Below are positions 44,762 through 52,953 of a stretch of 64,000 nt of DNA, one piece after another. The DNA is from Pseudomonadota bacterium (GTDB lineage: Bacteria > Pseudomonadota > Gammaproteobacteria > Xanthomonadales > Xanthomonadaceae). Within the stretch, counting starts at the first letter, position 1. Every line of letters begins with the position of its first letter. The position numbers were made by a program, and so were the translations under genes. The stretch spans positions 9,203-73,202 of the forward strand of contig JAEWGI010000064.1 in assembly GCA_023388355.1 (NCBI GenBank), written 5' to 3'. The notes beneath the pieces are model-generated. The model was not told the origin of the DNA. It saw only the letters and a list, made by a program, of their open reading frames with translations, and searched no databases.

Positions 44762-45985
44762 TTATCCCGGCTTTCCGTCCGCGCGCGGCGACAGGTAGAT
44801 GGCGCCGATGCGCAGCACCCATGGCGCCAGCGCCAGCAACCAGCCCAGCGCCGACAGCGCCTGCCACAGCAGCGCGTCGGGCAGCAGCTCGGAAACGATG
44901 CGCAGCACCGTGGCCACCTGGATGCCGACGAAGGCGAACCAGGCCAGGCCGTACATGCGCAGCGGGCGGCCCGAATGCCCCTGGGTGACCCGGCTCACCA
45001 TCGCCACCAGCAGGCTGCCGAACACGCCGATGAACAGCGCATGCGACGGCGCGCGCCCGAACACGAACGCATCGGTCAACAGGTACACCACGCTCTGCAC
45101 CGAGAACAGGGCGAAGGTCACCGGCCACCACAGCAGGCCGACGAACAGCACCGACAGCAGGCCCGGCGCGCGTCCGCGCGGCCACCAGCGCCACAGCACG
45201 CCGATCGCCAGCGCCAGCATCGGCAGGTCCACCAGCCACAGCCAGGCGTAGGCGTGCAGCAGCTCCAGCACCAGGTGCGCCATCGCCAGCGCCCAGATCG
45301 TGGCCAGCACCCACATCGGCCGCCACGCGACATAGCCGGGCACGGTATTGCCGGCGAAGAAGGGGAACATGCGGTGGGCCACGGTCAGGTACACCGGCAG
45401 CAGCAGGCCGAAGGTGCCGAGCTTGATGGCGAAGAACACCCACCACGGCGAGCCGGTCATCACGAAAGCACCGAAGCACAGCACGCCGGCCAGGCCCAGC
45501 AGCATCGCGGCCAGGCACGACCGCGCGTGCCAGGTGGTGCCGCGCTCGGACAGCACCAGCCGGCCCAGGATCCACACCCCCGAGATCCAGCCCCCCAGGG
45601 TCATGAACAGGCCCACCACCAGCGCCACCTCCAGGCCCAGCGCGCCGAGCAGCATCGCCGCCTGGCCACCGAACATGCCTACGCCCACCGGCACATAGCG
45701 CCAGCGCGGGATGTCGGGCAGGCCCATCCAGCGCGGGAACACGGTCAGCAGGAAGCCGAAGAAGAAGCTGGGCAGCACCTGGTACTGCATCACGAACGCA
45801 TGCAGCCAGCCCGGATAGGTCGCGGCCTGCGGCACCTGCAGCAGCCCCGGCCAGCGCTGCGAGGACAGCCACGCCGCCCACCAGGCCATGGCCAGCAGCA
45901 GGTTGCCGGCTCCGATGAAGAACATCAGCCGATGCGGCGCCGCGGCCAGGAGGCCCGGCGAGGGTCCGGAAGCAGGTCTGTTCAT
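44762..45985 (-). CDS. nnrS: NnrS family protein
   Basis: A heme- and copper-associated inner-membrane protein that protects against nitrosative stress. 407 residues with 12 hydrophobic segments, starting MNRPASGPSPGLLAAAPHRL. The FFIGAGNLLLAMAWW, WLHAFVMQYQVLPSFFFGFL, TVAHRMFPFFAGNTVPGY and VSRVTQGHSGRPL segments are characteristic. An in-frame ATG at 45994 is an alternative. An FNR box sits 36 bp upstream with a -10-like hexamer placed so that the mRNA would begin at or one base before the ATG. Confidence 0.95.
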   Translation of the reverse strand: MNRPASGPSPGLLAAAPHRLMFFIGAGNLLLAMAWWAAWLSSQRWPGLLQVPQAATYPGWLHAFVMQYQVLPSFFFGFLLTVFPRWMGLPDIPRWRYVPVGVGMFGGQAAMLLGALGLEVALVVGLFMTLGGWISGVWILGRLVLSERGTTWHARSCLAAMLLGLAGVLCFGAFVMTGSPWWVFFAIKLGTFGLLLPVYLTVAHRMFPFFAGNTVPGYVAWRPMWVLATIWALAMAHLVLELLHAYAWLWLVDLPMLALAIGVLWRWWPRGRAPGLLSVLFVGLLWWPVTFALFSVQSVVYLLTDAFVFGRAPSHALFIGVFGSLLVAMVSRVTQGHSGRPLRMYGLAWFAFVGIQVATVLRIVSELLPDALLWQALSALGWLLALAPWVLRIGAIYLSPRADGKPG

Positions 45986-45992
45986 GGCGCAC

Positions 45993-46034
45993 ATCTTGGT
46001 GCACCGGCGTGCAGGGCACGTTGACGCAGGTCAA
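45993..46034 (-). promoter_or_regulatory. FNR-type promoter of nnrS
   Basis: Minus strand: TTGAC-CTGC-GTCAA (46034-46021), 22 bp, then CAAGAT (-10-like, 45998-45993), then seven bases to the ATG. A class II start would fall at 45986, giving a nearly leaderless message. Confidence 0.75.
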
Positions 46035-46073
46035 GCATCGCGGGAAACAGCCGCAGCGCCTGCCGCAGACCGG

Positions 46074-46328
46074 TCAGTCCGGTGCGTGTTCCACCGGCGT
46101 GCCGCTGGCGTCGACCACCATCCGCACGCGCCGCTGCCCGTGATAGAAGCTTGCGCGATACAGGCCCGCATCCTCGCCGGTACCGCGTTCGCACAGCACC
46201 GAGATCTTGCGCTGCTCCATCAGCCGGCGGAACTCGTCCACCTCCAGGCCCAGACCGTCCGCCACCAGGGCGGCGTCGATCTCCACTTCCGGGTTGACGT
46301 CGATGTCGATGCGCCTGCCGGTGTCCAT
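46074..46328 (-). CDS. DUF6522-like small protein
   Basis: 84 residues from ATG 46328, MDTGRRIDIDVNPEVEID, with a strong AGGAGGAAC ribosome-binding site. EIDAALVADGLGLEVDEFRR, LMEQRKISVLCERGTGEDAG and LYRASFYHGQRRVRMVVDAS match the small DUF6522-type proteins found near denitrification genes. One cysteine (SVLCERG) is present and there are no membrane segments. The function is unknown. It lies between norZ and nnrS, all on the minus strand. Confidence 0.75.
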   Translation of the reverse strand: MDTGRRIDIDVNPEVEIDAALVADGLGLEVDEFRRLMEQRKISVLCERGTGEDAGLYRASFYHGQRRVRMVVDASGTPVEHAPD

Positions 46329-46418
46329 CGCTGTTCCTCCTGTCCAAAGCCGCCGCGCGGGCGCCGGGCGCGCCTGGCCGCGGGTCGTTGCCATCCACGC
46401 ACGCCCGGAAACAACCGC

Positions 46419-46451
46419 GGGCCCGGCGGCTCCAGTGGAGACGCCGGGCCC
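46419..46451 (-). terminator. Hairpin terminator after norZ
   Basis: GGGCCCGGCG and CGCCGGGCCC form a 10-bp perfect stem with a 13-nt loop, 24 bp past the norZ stop on the minus strand, followed by GCGGTTGTTT. The U run is weak. Confidence 0.65.
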
Positions 46452-46474
46452 TGGGGAAAGCCCCGGCCGCCCTG

Positions 46475-48757
46475 TCAGGAACGGACCTCGGCGACCCCGT
46501 CACCCAGGGCCACCGCCTGCGGCCTGGGCGCGATCCACAGCCGCAGCATGAACCAGGCCAGGGACAGCGCGCCGACGCTGAAGATGGTGTCGCCCGGCAC
46601 CCGCAGCCACACCAGCATGTCGATCAGCGGCTGCTGCATGAACTCGGCCGAGCGTGCGTACCAGTAGCCGTGCTCGAGCGCGGCAACCAGCTGCAGCACG
46701 CCGATCGGCAGCAGGGTCAGCAGCGCCATGCCGGCCAGGCCGATGTTGAAGGCCCAGAACGACACCTTCAGCGCCTGCTCGTTCCACTGCACGTCGGGCT
46801 TGAGCCCGCGCAGGCAGAACAGCATCAGGCCGACGCCGAGCATGCCGTACACACCGAACAGCGCCGTGTGCCCATGCAGCGGGGTCAGGTTGAGGCCCTG
46901 CATGTAGTACAGCGGCAGCGGCGGGTTGATCAGGAAGCCGAACAGGCCGGCGCCCACCAGGTTCCAGAACGCGACCGCGATGAAGAACATGATCGGCCAC
47001 CGGTACCTGGCCATCCACGGCGTCGCCTTGCCCAGCTTGTAGCTCTGGTAGGCCTCGAAGCCCACGTAGGCCAGCGGCACCACTTCCAGCGCCGAAAAGC
47101 TCGCGCCGATCGCGATCACCGCGGTGGGCGTGCCGGTGAAGTAGAGGTGGTGCAGCGTGCCGAGCACGCCGCCGGCCATGAACACGATGGTCGCGAACAG
47201 CACCGCGATGGTGGCGGTCCTGACCTGCAGCAGGCCCAGGCGGGTGAACAGGAAGGCGATCACCGCCACCGCGAAGACTTCGAAGAATCCCTCCACCCAC
47301 AGGTGCACCACCCACCAGCGCCAGTACTCGACCATCGACAGATGGGTGTGCTCGCCCCACATCAGGCCGGCCGCGTAGAAGATGCCGATGGCCACCACCG
47401 ACAGGAACAGCAGGCTGACGATGGAGCGCGACTCGCCGCCGTGGCGGATCGCCGGCCACAGCGCGCGGCCGACCAGGGTCAGCCACAGCATCAGGCCCAC
47501 GAACAGGAACCACTGCCAGAAGCGGCCGATGTCGACGTATTCCCAGCCCTGGTGGCCGAACCAGAAGTTCTTCGCCAGGCCCAGCTTCTGCATCACCGCG
47601 AACCACTGGCCGGCGAACGAACCGACCACGATCACGATCAGGCAGACCCACAGGAAGTTGACGCCCAGCCGCTGGAACTTCGGCTCATGCCCGGAGATCG
47701 CCGGGCCGATGTACAGCCCCATGCCCAGCCACGCGGTCGCGATCCACAGCACCGCCAGCTGCGTGTGCCAGGTGCGCGTGAGCGAATACGGCAGGATCTC
47801 CGACAGGGCGAAGCCATAGGCCTGCTGTCCCTCGATCTGGTAGTGCGCGGTGGTCGCGCCCAGCAGGATCTGCACCAGGAACAGCGCCATCACCACCCAG
47901 AAGTACTTGGCGGTGGCGCGCATCGACGGGGTGACCTTGATGCTGGCCAGCGGGTCGGTCCTGGGCAGCACCGGCGCCATCTCGTCGCCGTGGCTGACCG
48001 CGTAGTGCCAGCCCAGCAGGGCCACGCCGGCGATCAGGAACAGTACGCTGAACACCGTCCACAGGAAGGCGCTGGGCGGCGGCGTATTGCCGACCAGCTG
48101 GTCGGCCGGCCAGTTGGCGGTGTAGCTGATCGCCTCCCCGGGCCGCTGGGTCACCTGCGACCACGACACCCACCAGAAGAACCCGGTCATCGCCTGGCGG
48201 TGCTCCGCCTCGCCGACGGTGTTGTTGCGCATGGCATAGGCTTCGCGCAGCGCGGCGGTTTCCGGCTCGTTGCCGAACACGCTCACATAGTGCGCAGCCA
48301 CCTGGTTGATCGCCGCGACGCGGTCCGCATCCAGGGTGATGGTCTGGCTGGCCTCGTCCCAGGTGTTGGGACGCAACAGCGCCTGCACGCGCGCGGTGTA
48401 GGACGCCTGCGTGGGCGCGTCCAGCGACTTGTAGCTGTCCACGCCGTGCTCGCGCGCGGCCCAGATATCGAGGATCGCCTCGGCCTCGCGGTGCATCCAG
48501 TCCGCGCCCCAGTCGGGCGCGACGTAGGCGCCGTGGCCCCAGACCGAACCCAGCTGCTGGCCGCCGATCGACTGCCAGACCTGCCGGCCCTTCTCGATGT
48601 CCGCACGCGTGTACACCACGCTCCCGTCAGTGGACAGCACCTGCTCGGGCATCGGAGGCGCCTGGCGGTGCACCTCGCTGCCCACCCACAGCAGTACGGC
48701 GAATGAACTGATCAACAGGAGCGCCAGTCCTGTCCATAGCTTGCGTGTCGAATCCAT
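46475..48757 (-). CDS. norZ: Quinol-dependent nitric oxide reductase (qNor)
   Basis: Reduces NO to N2O in the inner membrane with quinol as donor. 760 residues. An N-terminal extension (about 1-230) holds one transmembrane helix and the cytochrome-c-like quinol domain (GRQVWQSIGGQQLGSVWGHG). A NorB-type heme-copper oxidase core of 12 helices follows. Heme and FeB histidines lie in RTWHTQLAVLWIA, WGEHTHLSMVEYWRWWVVHL, LHHLYFTGTP and LTPLHGHTALFGVYG; the FeB glutamate region VEGFFEVFAV is intact. No norC is needed. An FNR box lies 60 bp upstream. Confidence 0.98.
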   Translation of the reverse strand: MDSTRKLWTGLALLLISSFAVLLWVGSEVHRQAPPMPEQVLSTDGSVVYTRADIEKGRQVWQSIGGQQLGSVWGHGAYVAPDWGADWMHREAEAILDIWAAREHGVDSYKSLDAPTQASYTARVQALLRPNTWDEASQTITLDADRVAAINQVAAHYVSVFGNEPETAALREAYAMRNNTVGEAEHRQAMTGFFWWVSWSQVTQRPGEAISYTANWPADQLVGNTPPPSAFLWTVFSVLFLIAGVALLGWHYAVSHGDEMAPVLPRTDPLASIKVTPSMRATAKYFWVVMALFLVQILLGATTAHYQIEGQQAYGFALSEILPYSLTRTWHTQLAVLWIATAWLGMGLYIGPAISGHEPKFQRLGVNFLWVCLIVIVVGSFAGQWFAVMQKLGLAKNFWFGHQGWEYVDIGRFWQWFLFVGLMLWLTLVGRALWPAIRHGGESRSIVSLLFLSVVAIGIFYAAGLMWGEHTHLSMVEYWRWWVVHLWVEGFFEVFAVAVIAFLFTRLGLLQVRTATIAVLFATIVFMAGGVLGTLHHLYFTGTPTAVIAIGASFSALEVVPLAYVGFEAYQSYKLGKATPWMARYRWPIMFFIAVAFWNLVGAGLFGFLINPPLPLYYMQGLNLTPLHGHTALFGVYGMLGVGLMLFCLRGLKPDVQWNEQALKVSFWAFNIGLAGMALLTLLPIGVLQLVAALEHGYWYARSAEFMQQPLIDMLVWLRVPGDTIFSVGALSLAWFMLRLWIAPRPQAVALGDGVAEVRS

Positions 48758-48788
48758 GGTGCGGGAGCCTTCTCTATAAGTCCGTGAA

Positions 48789-48830
48789 ATCGTCCGCCGG
48801 CAGGCGTTCGTTCACCTTGACTTGCGTCAA
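48789..48830 (-). promoter_or_regulatory. FNR-type promoter of norZ
   Basis: Minus strand: TTGAC-GCAA-GTCAA (48830-48817), 22 bp, GACGAT (-10-like, 48794-48789), start near 48782. The 25-nt leader contains AGAAGG ahead of the ATG. Confidence 0.8.
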
Positions 48831-48959
48831 GCCGTGGTCAGGGTTGTGAGGATGCGCGCGATGCGATGGGGCCGGATTGCGCCCTGTTCTTCCCTGCCTG
48901 CGGGGCCAAGTGCCCTGCGCGGTGGGAGCGGAAGCAGGTGATGCGATCTGGCACGAGGT

Positions 48960-49001
48960 TTGACCCAGATCAGTGCGCCTGCAGGCGGGCGGGCGCAGGC
49001 T
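48960..49001 (+). promoter_or_regulatory. FNR-like promoter of the membrane-protein gene at 49012
   Basis: TTGAC-CCAG-ATCAG (48960-48973) is followed after 22 bp by CAGGCT (48996-49001). The ATG is 10 bp further, so the leader would be very short. Confidence 0.55.
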
Positions 49002-49011
49002 GGACCCGCCG

Positions 49012-49455
49012 ATGCGCCTCTATCCGCTCCTGCTGGTGCTGCACCTGCTCTGCGCGCTGCTGTTCGTGGGTACGGTGTTCTTCGAGGTGCTGATCCTGGA
49101 GCGGGTGCGCACGCAGGTGCCGAAGAACGCGATGCACCTGGTCGAGGCCGGCATCGGCAGGGTGGCGCGCGGGATCATGCCCTGGGTGCTGCTGGCGCTC
49201 TACGGCAGCGGCGCCGGCATGGCCTGGCACTACCGCGCGGCGCTGGCGCAGCCGCTCTCCAGCGGCTTTGCGCTGATGCTCACGCTCAAGATCGCGCTGG
49301 CGCTGGGCGTGGCCGGGCATTTCGGCTTCGCGATGCGGCAGGTTCGGCGCGGACGGCTGCGCGGCAGCCTGGCGCGGCGGCTGCACCTGAGCCTGTTCTG
49401 GCACATGGCCGGCATCGTGGTGCTGGCCAAGGCGATGTTCCGCCTGGGCTGGTGA
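49012..49455 (+). CDS. Four-helix membrane protein with conserved histidines (CopD-like), paralog 1
   Basis: 147 residues from ATG 49012 (MRLYPLLLVLHLLCALLFVG), with four hydrophobic segments. Histidines at LVLHLL, AWHYRA, AGHFGF and LHLSLFWHM are shared with the paralog at 51871, a pattern that could ligate two b-type hemes or copper. MPWVLLAL, ALAQPL and LAKAMF are also shared by both. The general look is CopD-like, but no family is certain. The FNR-like promoter and the location between norZ and fnr suggest work under low oxygen, perhaps in electron transfer. Confidence 0.75.
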   Translation: MRLYPLLLVLHLLCALLFVGTVFFEVLILERVRTQVPKNAMHLVEAGIGRVARGIMPWVLLALYGSGAGMAWHYRAALAQPLSSGFALMLTLKIALALGVAGHFGFAMRQVRRGRLRGSLARRLHLSLFWHMAGIVVLAKAMFRLGW

Positions 49456-49542
49456 AAGCAGGCCGCGGGCCGGTCGCCCCCGGTTGCGCTTCGCTTGCAC
49501 GGCCGCGGGGCGGCCATCGGACCGCCGCGGGTGGACGCGCCC

Positions 49543-50298
49543 TCAGTCGCGCAGCACGTGGTGGGCCAGCTCGTCGAGCACGGCCGGCTGCAGGATCTCC
49601 ATGTCGCGGCGGTCGACCCTGAGCACGCCCTCGTTCTGCAGCCGGCGCAGCACGCGACTGACGGTTTCCGGGGCCAGGCGCAGGTAGTTGGCGATGTCGG
49701 TGCGGGCCATGGTCAGGCGCATGCGCGTGGCCGAGAAGCCGCGCTCGGAGAAGCGCCGCGACAGCAGCACCAGGAACGCGGCCAGGCGCTCGTCGGCGGT
49801 GAAGTTGCCGGCCAGCAGCGAGGCCTTGCCGATGTCCTGGCTGAGCAGGGTGAACAGGTGCCGCTGCAGGCCCGGCATGCGCCCGGCCAGGGTGGCCATC
49901 ATCGGGAACGAGAACCGGCACAGCATCACCGTGTCCAGCGCCACCGCGTTGCAGGGATAGCGCGCGGTGGCGATGGCGTTCAGGCCGATCACCTCGCCCG
50001 GCAGGAAGAAGCCCAGCACCTGCTCGCGGCCGCTGGCGTCGTTGACGTAGGTCTTGACCGTGCCGCCGCGCACCGCGGCGATGGCGTTGAACGGGTCGCC
50101 CTCGCGGAAGATGTGGTCGCCCTCGCGGAACGGGCCGACGTGCTCGACCAGCACGTGCAGGTCGCGCAGCAGGCTCTTGTCGTAGCCCTCGGACAGGCAC
50201 GCCGCGGAAAAGGCGCAGGTGCTGCAGAAGGTGAATTCGTCGCCGTCGTCTGCGATCGGCACGCCGGGGGCCACCTTCAGAATATCTTGCTCAGCCAC
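49543..50298 (-). CDS. fnr: FNR-type transcriptional regulator (oxygen-sensing, Fe-S)
   Basis: 251 residues from GTG 50298 (VAEQDILKVAPGVPIADDGD). The N-terminal cysteines CSTCAFSAAC (C-x2-C-x5-C) and the later Cys in DTVMLCRFSF match the four [4Fe-4S] ligands of FNR, so it should sense oxygen. The cNMP-like domain spans about 40-170. The HTH recognition helix ETVSRVLRRL has the E-x2-SR contacts that read TTGAT half-sites, matching the boxes in this window. It lies 21 bp after hemN on the same strand, so it is probably co-transcribed from hemN's FNR box. Confidence 0.95.
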   Translation of the reverse strand: MAEQDILKVAPGVPIADDGDEFTFCSTCAFSAACLSEGYDKSLLRDLHVLVEHVGPFREGDHIFREGDPFNAIAAVRGGTVKTYVNDASGREQVLGFFLPGEVIGLNAIATARYPCNAVALDTVMLCRFSFPMMATLAGRMPGLQRHLFTLLSQDIGKASLLAGNFTADERLAAFLVLLSRRFSERGFSATRMRLTMARTDIANYLRLAPETVSRVLRRLQNEGVLRVDRRDMEILQPAVLDELAHHVLRD

Positions 50299-50319
50299 GC
50301 GCCCTGCCCTGTTGCCATG

Positions 50320-51714
50320 TCAAATGGTGCGGGAATAGCGCGCTCCCTCGCCCTGGCTCCCGAGATACCTGTCGAAACACATGGCAATGATACGCAACAG
50401 GGCCCGTCCGCGTGGAGTGACCCTGATCTTTCCGGGCGGGCACTGGACCAGGCCGTCGTCCTGGAGCGGGCGCAGCGCGACCAGGGCGTCGCTGAAGTAC
50501 TCGCCGAAGCGGATGTCGTAGGTCCGCTCCACCTGGCGGGTGTCGATCTCGCCCCGGCACATCAGCTGCTGGATCAGGTCCGCGCGCAGCACGTCGTCGT
50601 TGCCGAGCATCAGGCCGCGCCAGATCGGCAGCCGGCCCTCGTCGATGGCGATCTCCCAGCCCACCAGCTCGCGGTGGTTCTGGGTGAAGCTGTCGCCGAC
50701 GTGGCTGATCGCGCTGACCCCGAACCCGACCAGGTCGGTCTGGGCGTGGGTGGTGTAGCCCATGAAGTTGCGGTGCAGGCCGCCCTCGCGCTGGGCGCGG
50801 GCCAGCTCGTCGCCGGGCAGGGCGAAGTGGTCCATGCCGATGTACTCGTAGCCGGCCGCGCCGAGCTTGTCGATTGCCAGGCGCAGCAGGTCCAGCTTGG
50901 CCTGCGCCGAGGGCAGCTCGTCGGCGTTGATCCGCTGCTGCGGCCGGAACAGGTTGGGCAGGTGCGCGTAGCCGTAGATCGCCAGCCGGTCCGGGCGCGC
51001 TTCCAGGGTGATGTCCAGGGTGCGCGAGAAGCCTTCCAGGGTCTGCTTGGGCAGGCCGTAGATCAGGTCCACGTTGACCGAGCGGAAGCCGTGCTCCCGG
51101 CACGCGTCGATGATGCCCAGGGTCTGTTCGACGCCCTGGATGCGGTTGACCGCCTGCTGCACCACCGGGTCGAAATCCTGCACGCCCAGGCTGGCGCGGT
51201 TGAACCCGGCGGCGGCCAGCTGGCCGACCTCGGCCGGGCTGATGAAGCGCGGGTCCAGCTCGATCGAGCAGTCCATGCGCGGCCCGGAGGCGAAGTGGAA
51301 GTGCCGGCGCAGCACGTCCATCACTTCGCCGATCTGGGTCGGGTCGAGGAAGTTGGGCGTGCCGCCGCCGAAGTGCACCTGTTCGACGTCGCGGTCGCGG
51401 TCGAACAGGGTCGAGGCCATCGCGATCTCGCGGTACAGCCGGGTCACATAGGCTTCGCCACGCGCCTTGTCGCGGGTGATGATCCGGTTGCAGCCGCAGT
51501 AGAAACACGGGCTGGTGCAGAACGGGATGTGCAGGTACAGCGAGATCGGGCGCGGGATCGGGTCGCCATTGCTGGCCGCGGCCACCGCGCGCAGTTCGGC
51601 CTCGCCGAAACCGGGCGCGAACTGCGGCGCGGTCGGATAGGAGGTGTAGCGCGGCCCCGGCACGTCGTAGCGCTGGAGCAGTTCGGGATCGAAAAGGGAG
51701 GACAGGCTGGCCAT
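50320..51714 (-). CDS. hemN: Oxygen-independent coproporphyrinogen III dehydrogenase
   Basis: A radical-SAM enzyme oxidising coproporphyrinogen III to protoporphyrinogen IX without oxygen, for heme under anoxia. 464 residues with LYLHIPFCTSPCFYCGCN (CxxxCxxC Fe-S site). VHFGGGTPNFL, FNRASLGVQDFDP, RSVNVDLIYGLP and the HemN-specific MDHFALPGDELARAQ segment follow. It supplies heme for the nitric oxide reductase and cytochromes. ATG 51714 is placed exactly where the FNR-dependent transcript would begin. Confidence 0.97.
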   Translation of the reverse strand: MASLSSLFDPELLQRYDVPGPRYTSYPTAPQFAPGFGEAELRAVAAASNGDPIPRPISLYLHIPFCTSPCFYCGCNRIITRDKARGEAYVTRLYREIAMASTLFDRDRDVEQVHFGGGTPNFLDPTQIGEVMDVLRRHFHFASGPRMDCSIELDPRFISPAEVGQLAAAGFNRASLGVQDFDPVVQQAVNRIQGVEQTLGIIDACREHGFRSVNVDLIYGLPKQTLEGFSRTLDITLEARPDRLAIYGYAHLPNLFRPQQRINADELPSAQAKLDLLRLAIDKLGAAGYEYIGMDHFALPGDELARAQREGGLHRNFMGYTTHAQTDLVGFGVSAISHVGDSFTQNHRELVGWEIAIDEGRLPIWRGLMLGNDDVLRADLIQQLMCRGEIDTRQVERTYDIRFGEYFSDALVALRPLQDDGLVQCPPGKIRVTPRGRALLRIIAMCFDRYLGSQGEGARYSRTI

Positions 51715-51720
51715 GGCGAC

Positions 51721-51761
51721 AGGCTAGCAGGGGACGCTCCGGTGTCCTTGATGCAGGTCAA
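51721..51761 (-). promoter_or_regulatory. FNR-type promoter of hemN-fnr
   Basis: Minus strand: TTGAC-CTGC-ATCAA (51761-51748), 21 bp, TAGCCT (51726-51721), then six bases to the ATG. Standard -10 to +1 spacing puts the first transcribed base on the A of ATG. Confidence 0.8.
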
Positions 51762-51822
51762 CCGCAGGCCAGCCCGTGCGCATGCTTCAGCAAGATGAGG
51801 GCGGGGCGCTGGTCCACGTCGC

Positions 51823-51864
51823 CTGACCGGGATCAAGGCGCGCTCGGCCGCGGCGCGCGAGGCT
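51823..51864 (+). promoter_or_regulatory. FNR-like promoter of the membrane-protein gene at 51871
   Basis: CTGAC-CGGG-ATCAA (51823-51836), 22 bp, GAGGCT (51859-51864), six bases to the ATG. The box centre is 41.5 bp upstream of the ATG. Confidence 0.55.
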
Positions 51865-51870
51865 GGCGTC

Positions 51871-52305
51871 ATGACCTACCTGGCACTGCTAGTCGTGCAC
51901 CTGCTCGCCGCGACCGCCTTCATCGGCACCGTTCTGGTGGAGGTGCTGTTCCTGCCCGGGGTGCGCCGGCGTCTTCCCCCGGCCGCCGGGCGTCGCCTGG
52001 AGGCGGCCTTCGCCGCGCAGGCGCGCAGCGTCATGCCGTGGGTGCTGCTGGCGTTGTTCGGCGCCGGCCTGGGCCTAGGCTGGCACCACCGCGGCGCGCT
52101 GGCGCAGCCGCTGGACAGCCATTTCGCCCTGCTGCTGTGGCTGAAGATCGGCCTGGCCGCCAGCCTGCTGGGGCACTTCCTGCGCGCGATGTGGCTGCAG
52201 CGCCGCGGCCGCCTGGACGGCCCGCGCTCGCGCCGGCTGCACCTGAGCGTGCTGGGCCACGTGCTCGCGATCGCGGTCCTGGCCAAGGCGATGTTCCACC
52301 TGTAG
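51871..52305 (+). CDS. Four-helix membrane protein with conserved histidines (CopD-like), paralog 2
   Basis: 144 residues, MTYLALLVVHLLAATAFIGT, four membrane segments. It shares with the protein at 49012 the histidines VVHLL, WHHRG, LGHFLRA and RLHLSVLGHV, plus MPWVLLAL, ALAQPL and the C-terminal AVLAKAMF. The two genes face outward from the fnr-hemN pair. Heme or copper binding is inferred only from the histidine pattern; the function is unknown. Confidence 0.75.
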   Translation: MTYLALLVVHLLAATAFIGTVLVEVLFLPGVRRRLPPAAGRRLEAAFAAQARSVMPWVLLALFGAGLGLGWHHRGALAQPLDSHFALLLWLKIGLAASLLGHFLRAMWLQRRGRLDGPRSRRLHLSVLGHVLAIAVLAKAMFHL

Positions 52306-52377
52306 CCGGTTCGGCGGCCGCTCGCCGCCGGCCCATGTTGCGTGGCAACATCCGGTGTCCCCCGCCTTCCTGCCCCG

Positions 52378-52950
52378 ATGCCGCGCGTCCTCCTGGTCAA
52401 CGACACGGACAAGCCGATTGCCGAGCTGAGCCAGGCCCTGGCCGAGGCCGGCTGCGAGGTGCTGGCGCACGTGTCTTCGGCCGGCCTGCTGCGCGCGGTC
52501 CGCGACCAGCAGCCGGACGTGGTCATCCTGGACGTCGACTCGCCCTCGCGTGACACCCTCGAACAGCTGGCCATGCTCGACCGCCACGCGCCGCGGCCGG
52601 TGGTGATGTTCTCGGCAGACGGCGACGAGCGGCTGATCCGCGAGGCGCTCGGCGCCGGGGTCGCCGCCTACGTGGTCGACGGGCTGTCACCGGCCCGGCT
52701 TGCGCCGATCCTGCGCGTGGCCATGGCCCGCTTCGAACAGCAGGCGCACCAGCGCCAGCGGGTCGACGAACTGGAGCAGCGGCTGCTGGACCGCACCGAC
52801 ATCGAGCGCGCCAAGGGCCTGCTCATGGACCGCCGCGGCATGGCCGAGGCCGAGGCCTACGCCGCGCTGCGCCAGCAGGCGATGAAACAGGGCCTGAAAC
52901 TGGCGGACGTGGCGCGCCGCATCCTGGCCATGGCCGACCTGCTGGGCTGA
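52378..52950 (+). CDS. nasT: ANTAR-domain response regulator NasT
   Basis: 190 residues from ATG 52378 (MPRVLLVNDTDKPIAELSQA). A receiver-like domain (1-120; phospho-site region VVILDVDSPSRDTLEQL) is followed by a coiled linker and a C-terminal ANTAR RNA-binding domain (about 130-188). ANTAR motifs are RTDIERAKGLLMDRRGMAEA and AYAALRQQAMKQG. By family NasT binds hexaloop hairpins in nas leader RNAs and prevents termination unless sequestered by NasS. The nasS gene follows after 3 bp, and a fitting leader RNA lies at 54210-54321. Confidence 0.95.
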   Translation: MPRVLLVNDTDKPIAELSQALAEAGCEVLAHVSSAGLLRAVRDQQPDVVILDVDSPSRDTLEQLAMLDRHAPRPVVMFSADGDERLIREALGAGVAAYVVDGLSPARLAPILRVAMARFEQQAHQRQRVDELEQRLLDRTDIERAKGLLMDRRGMAEAEAYAALRQQAMKQGLKLADVARRILAMADLLG

Positions 52951-52953
52951 CCG

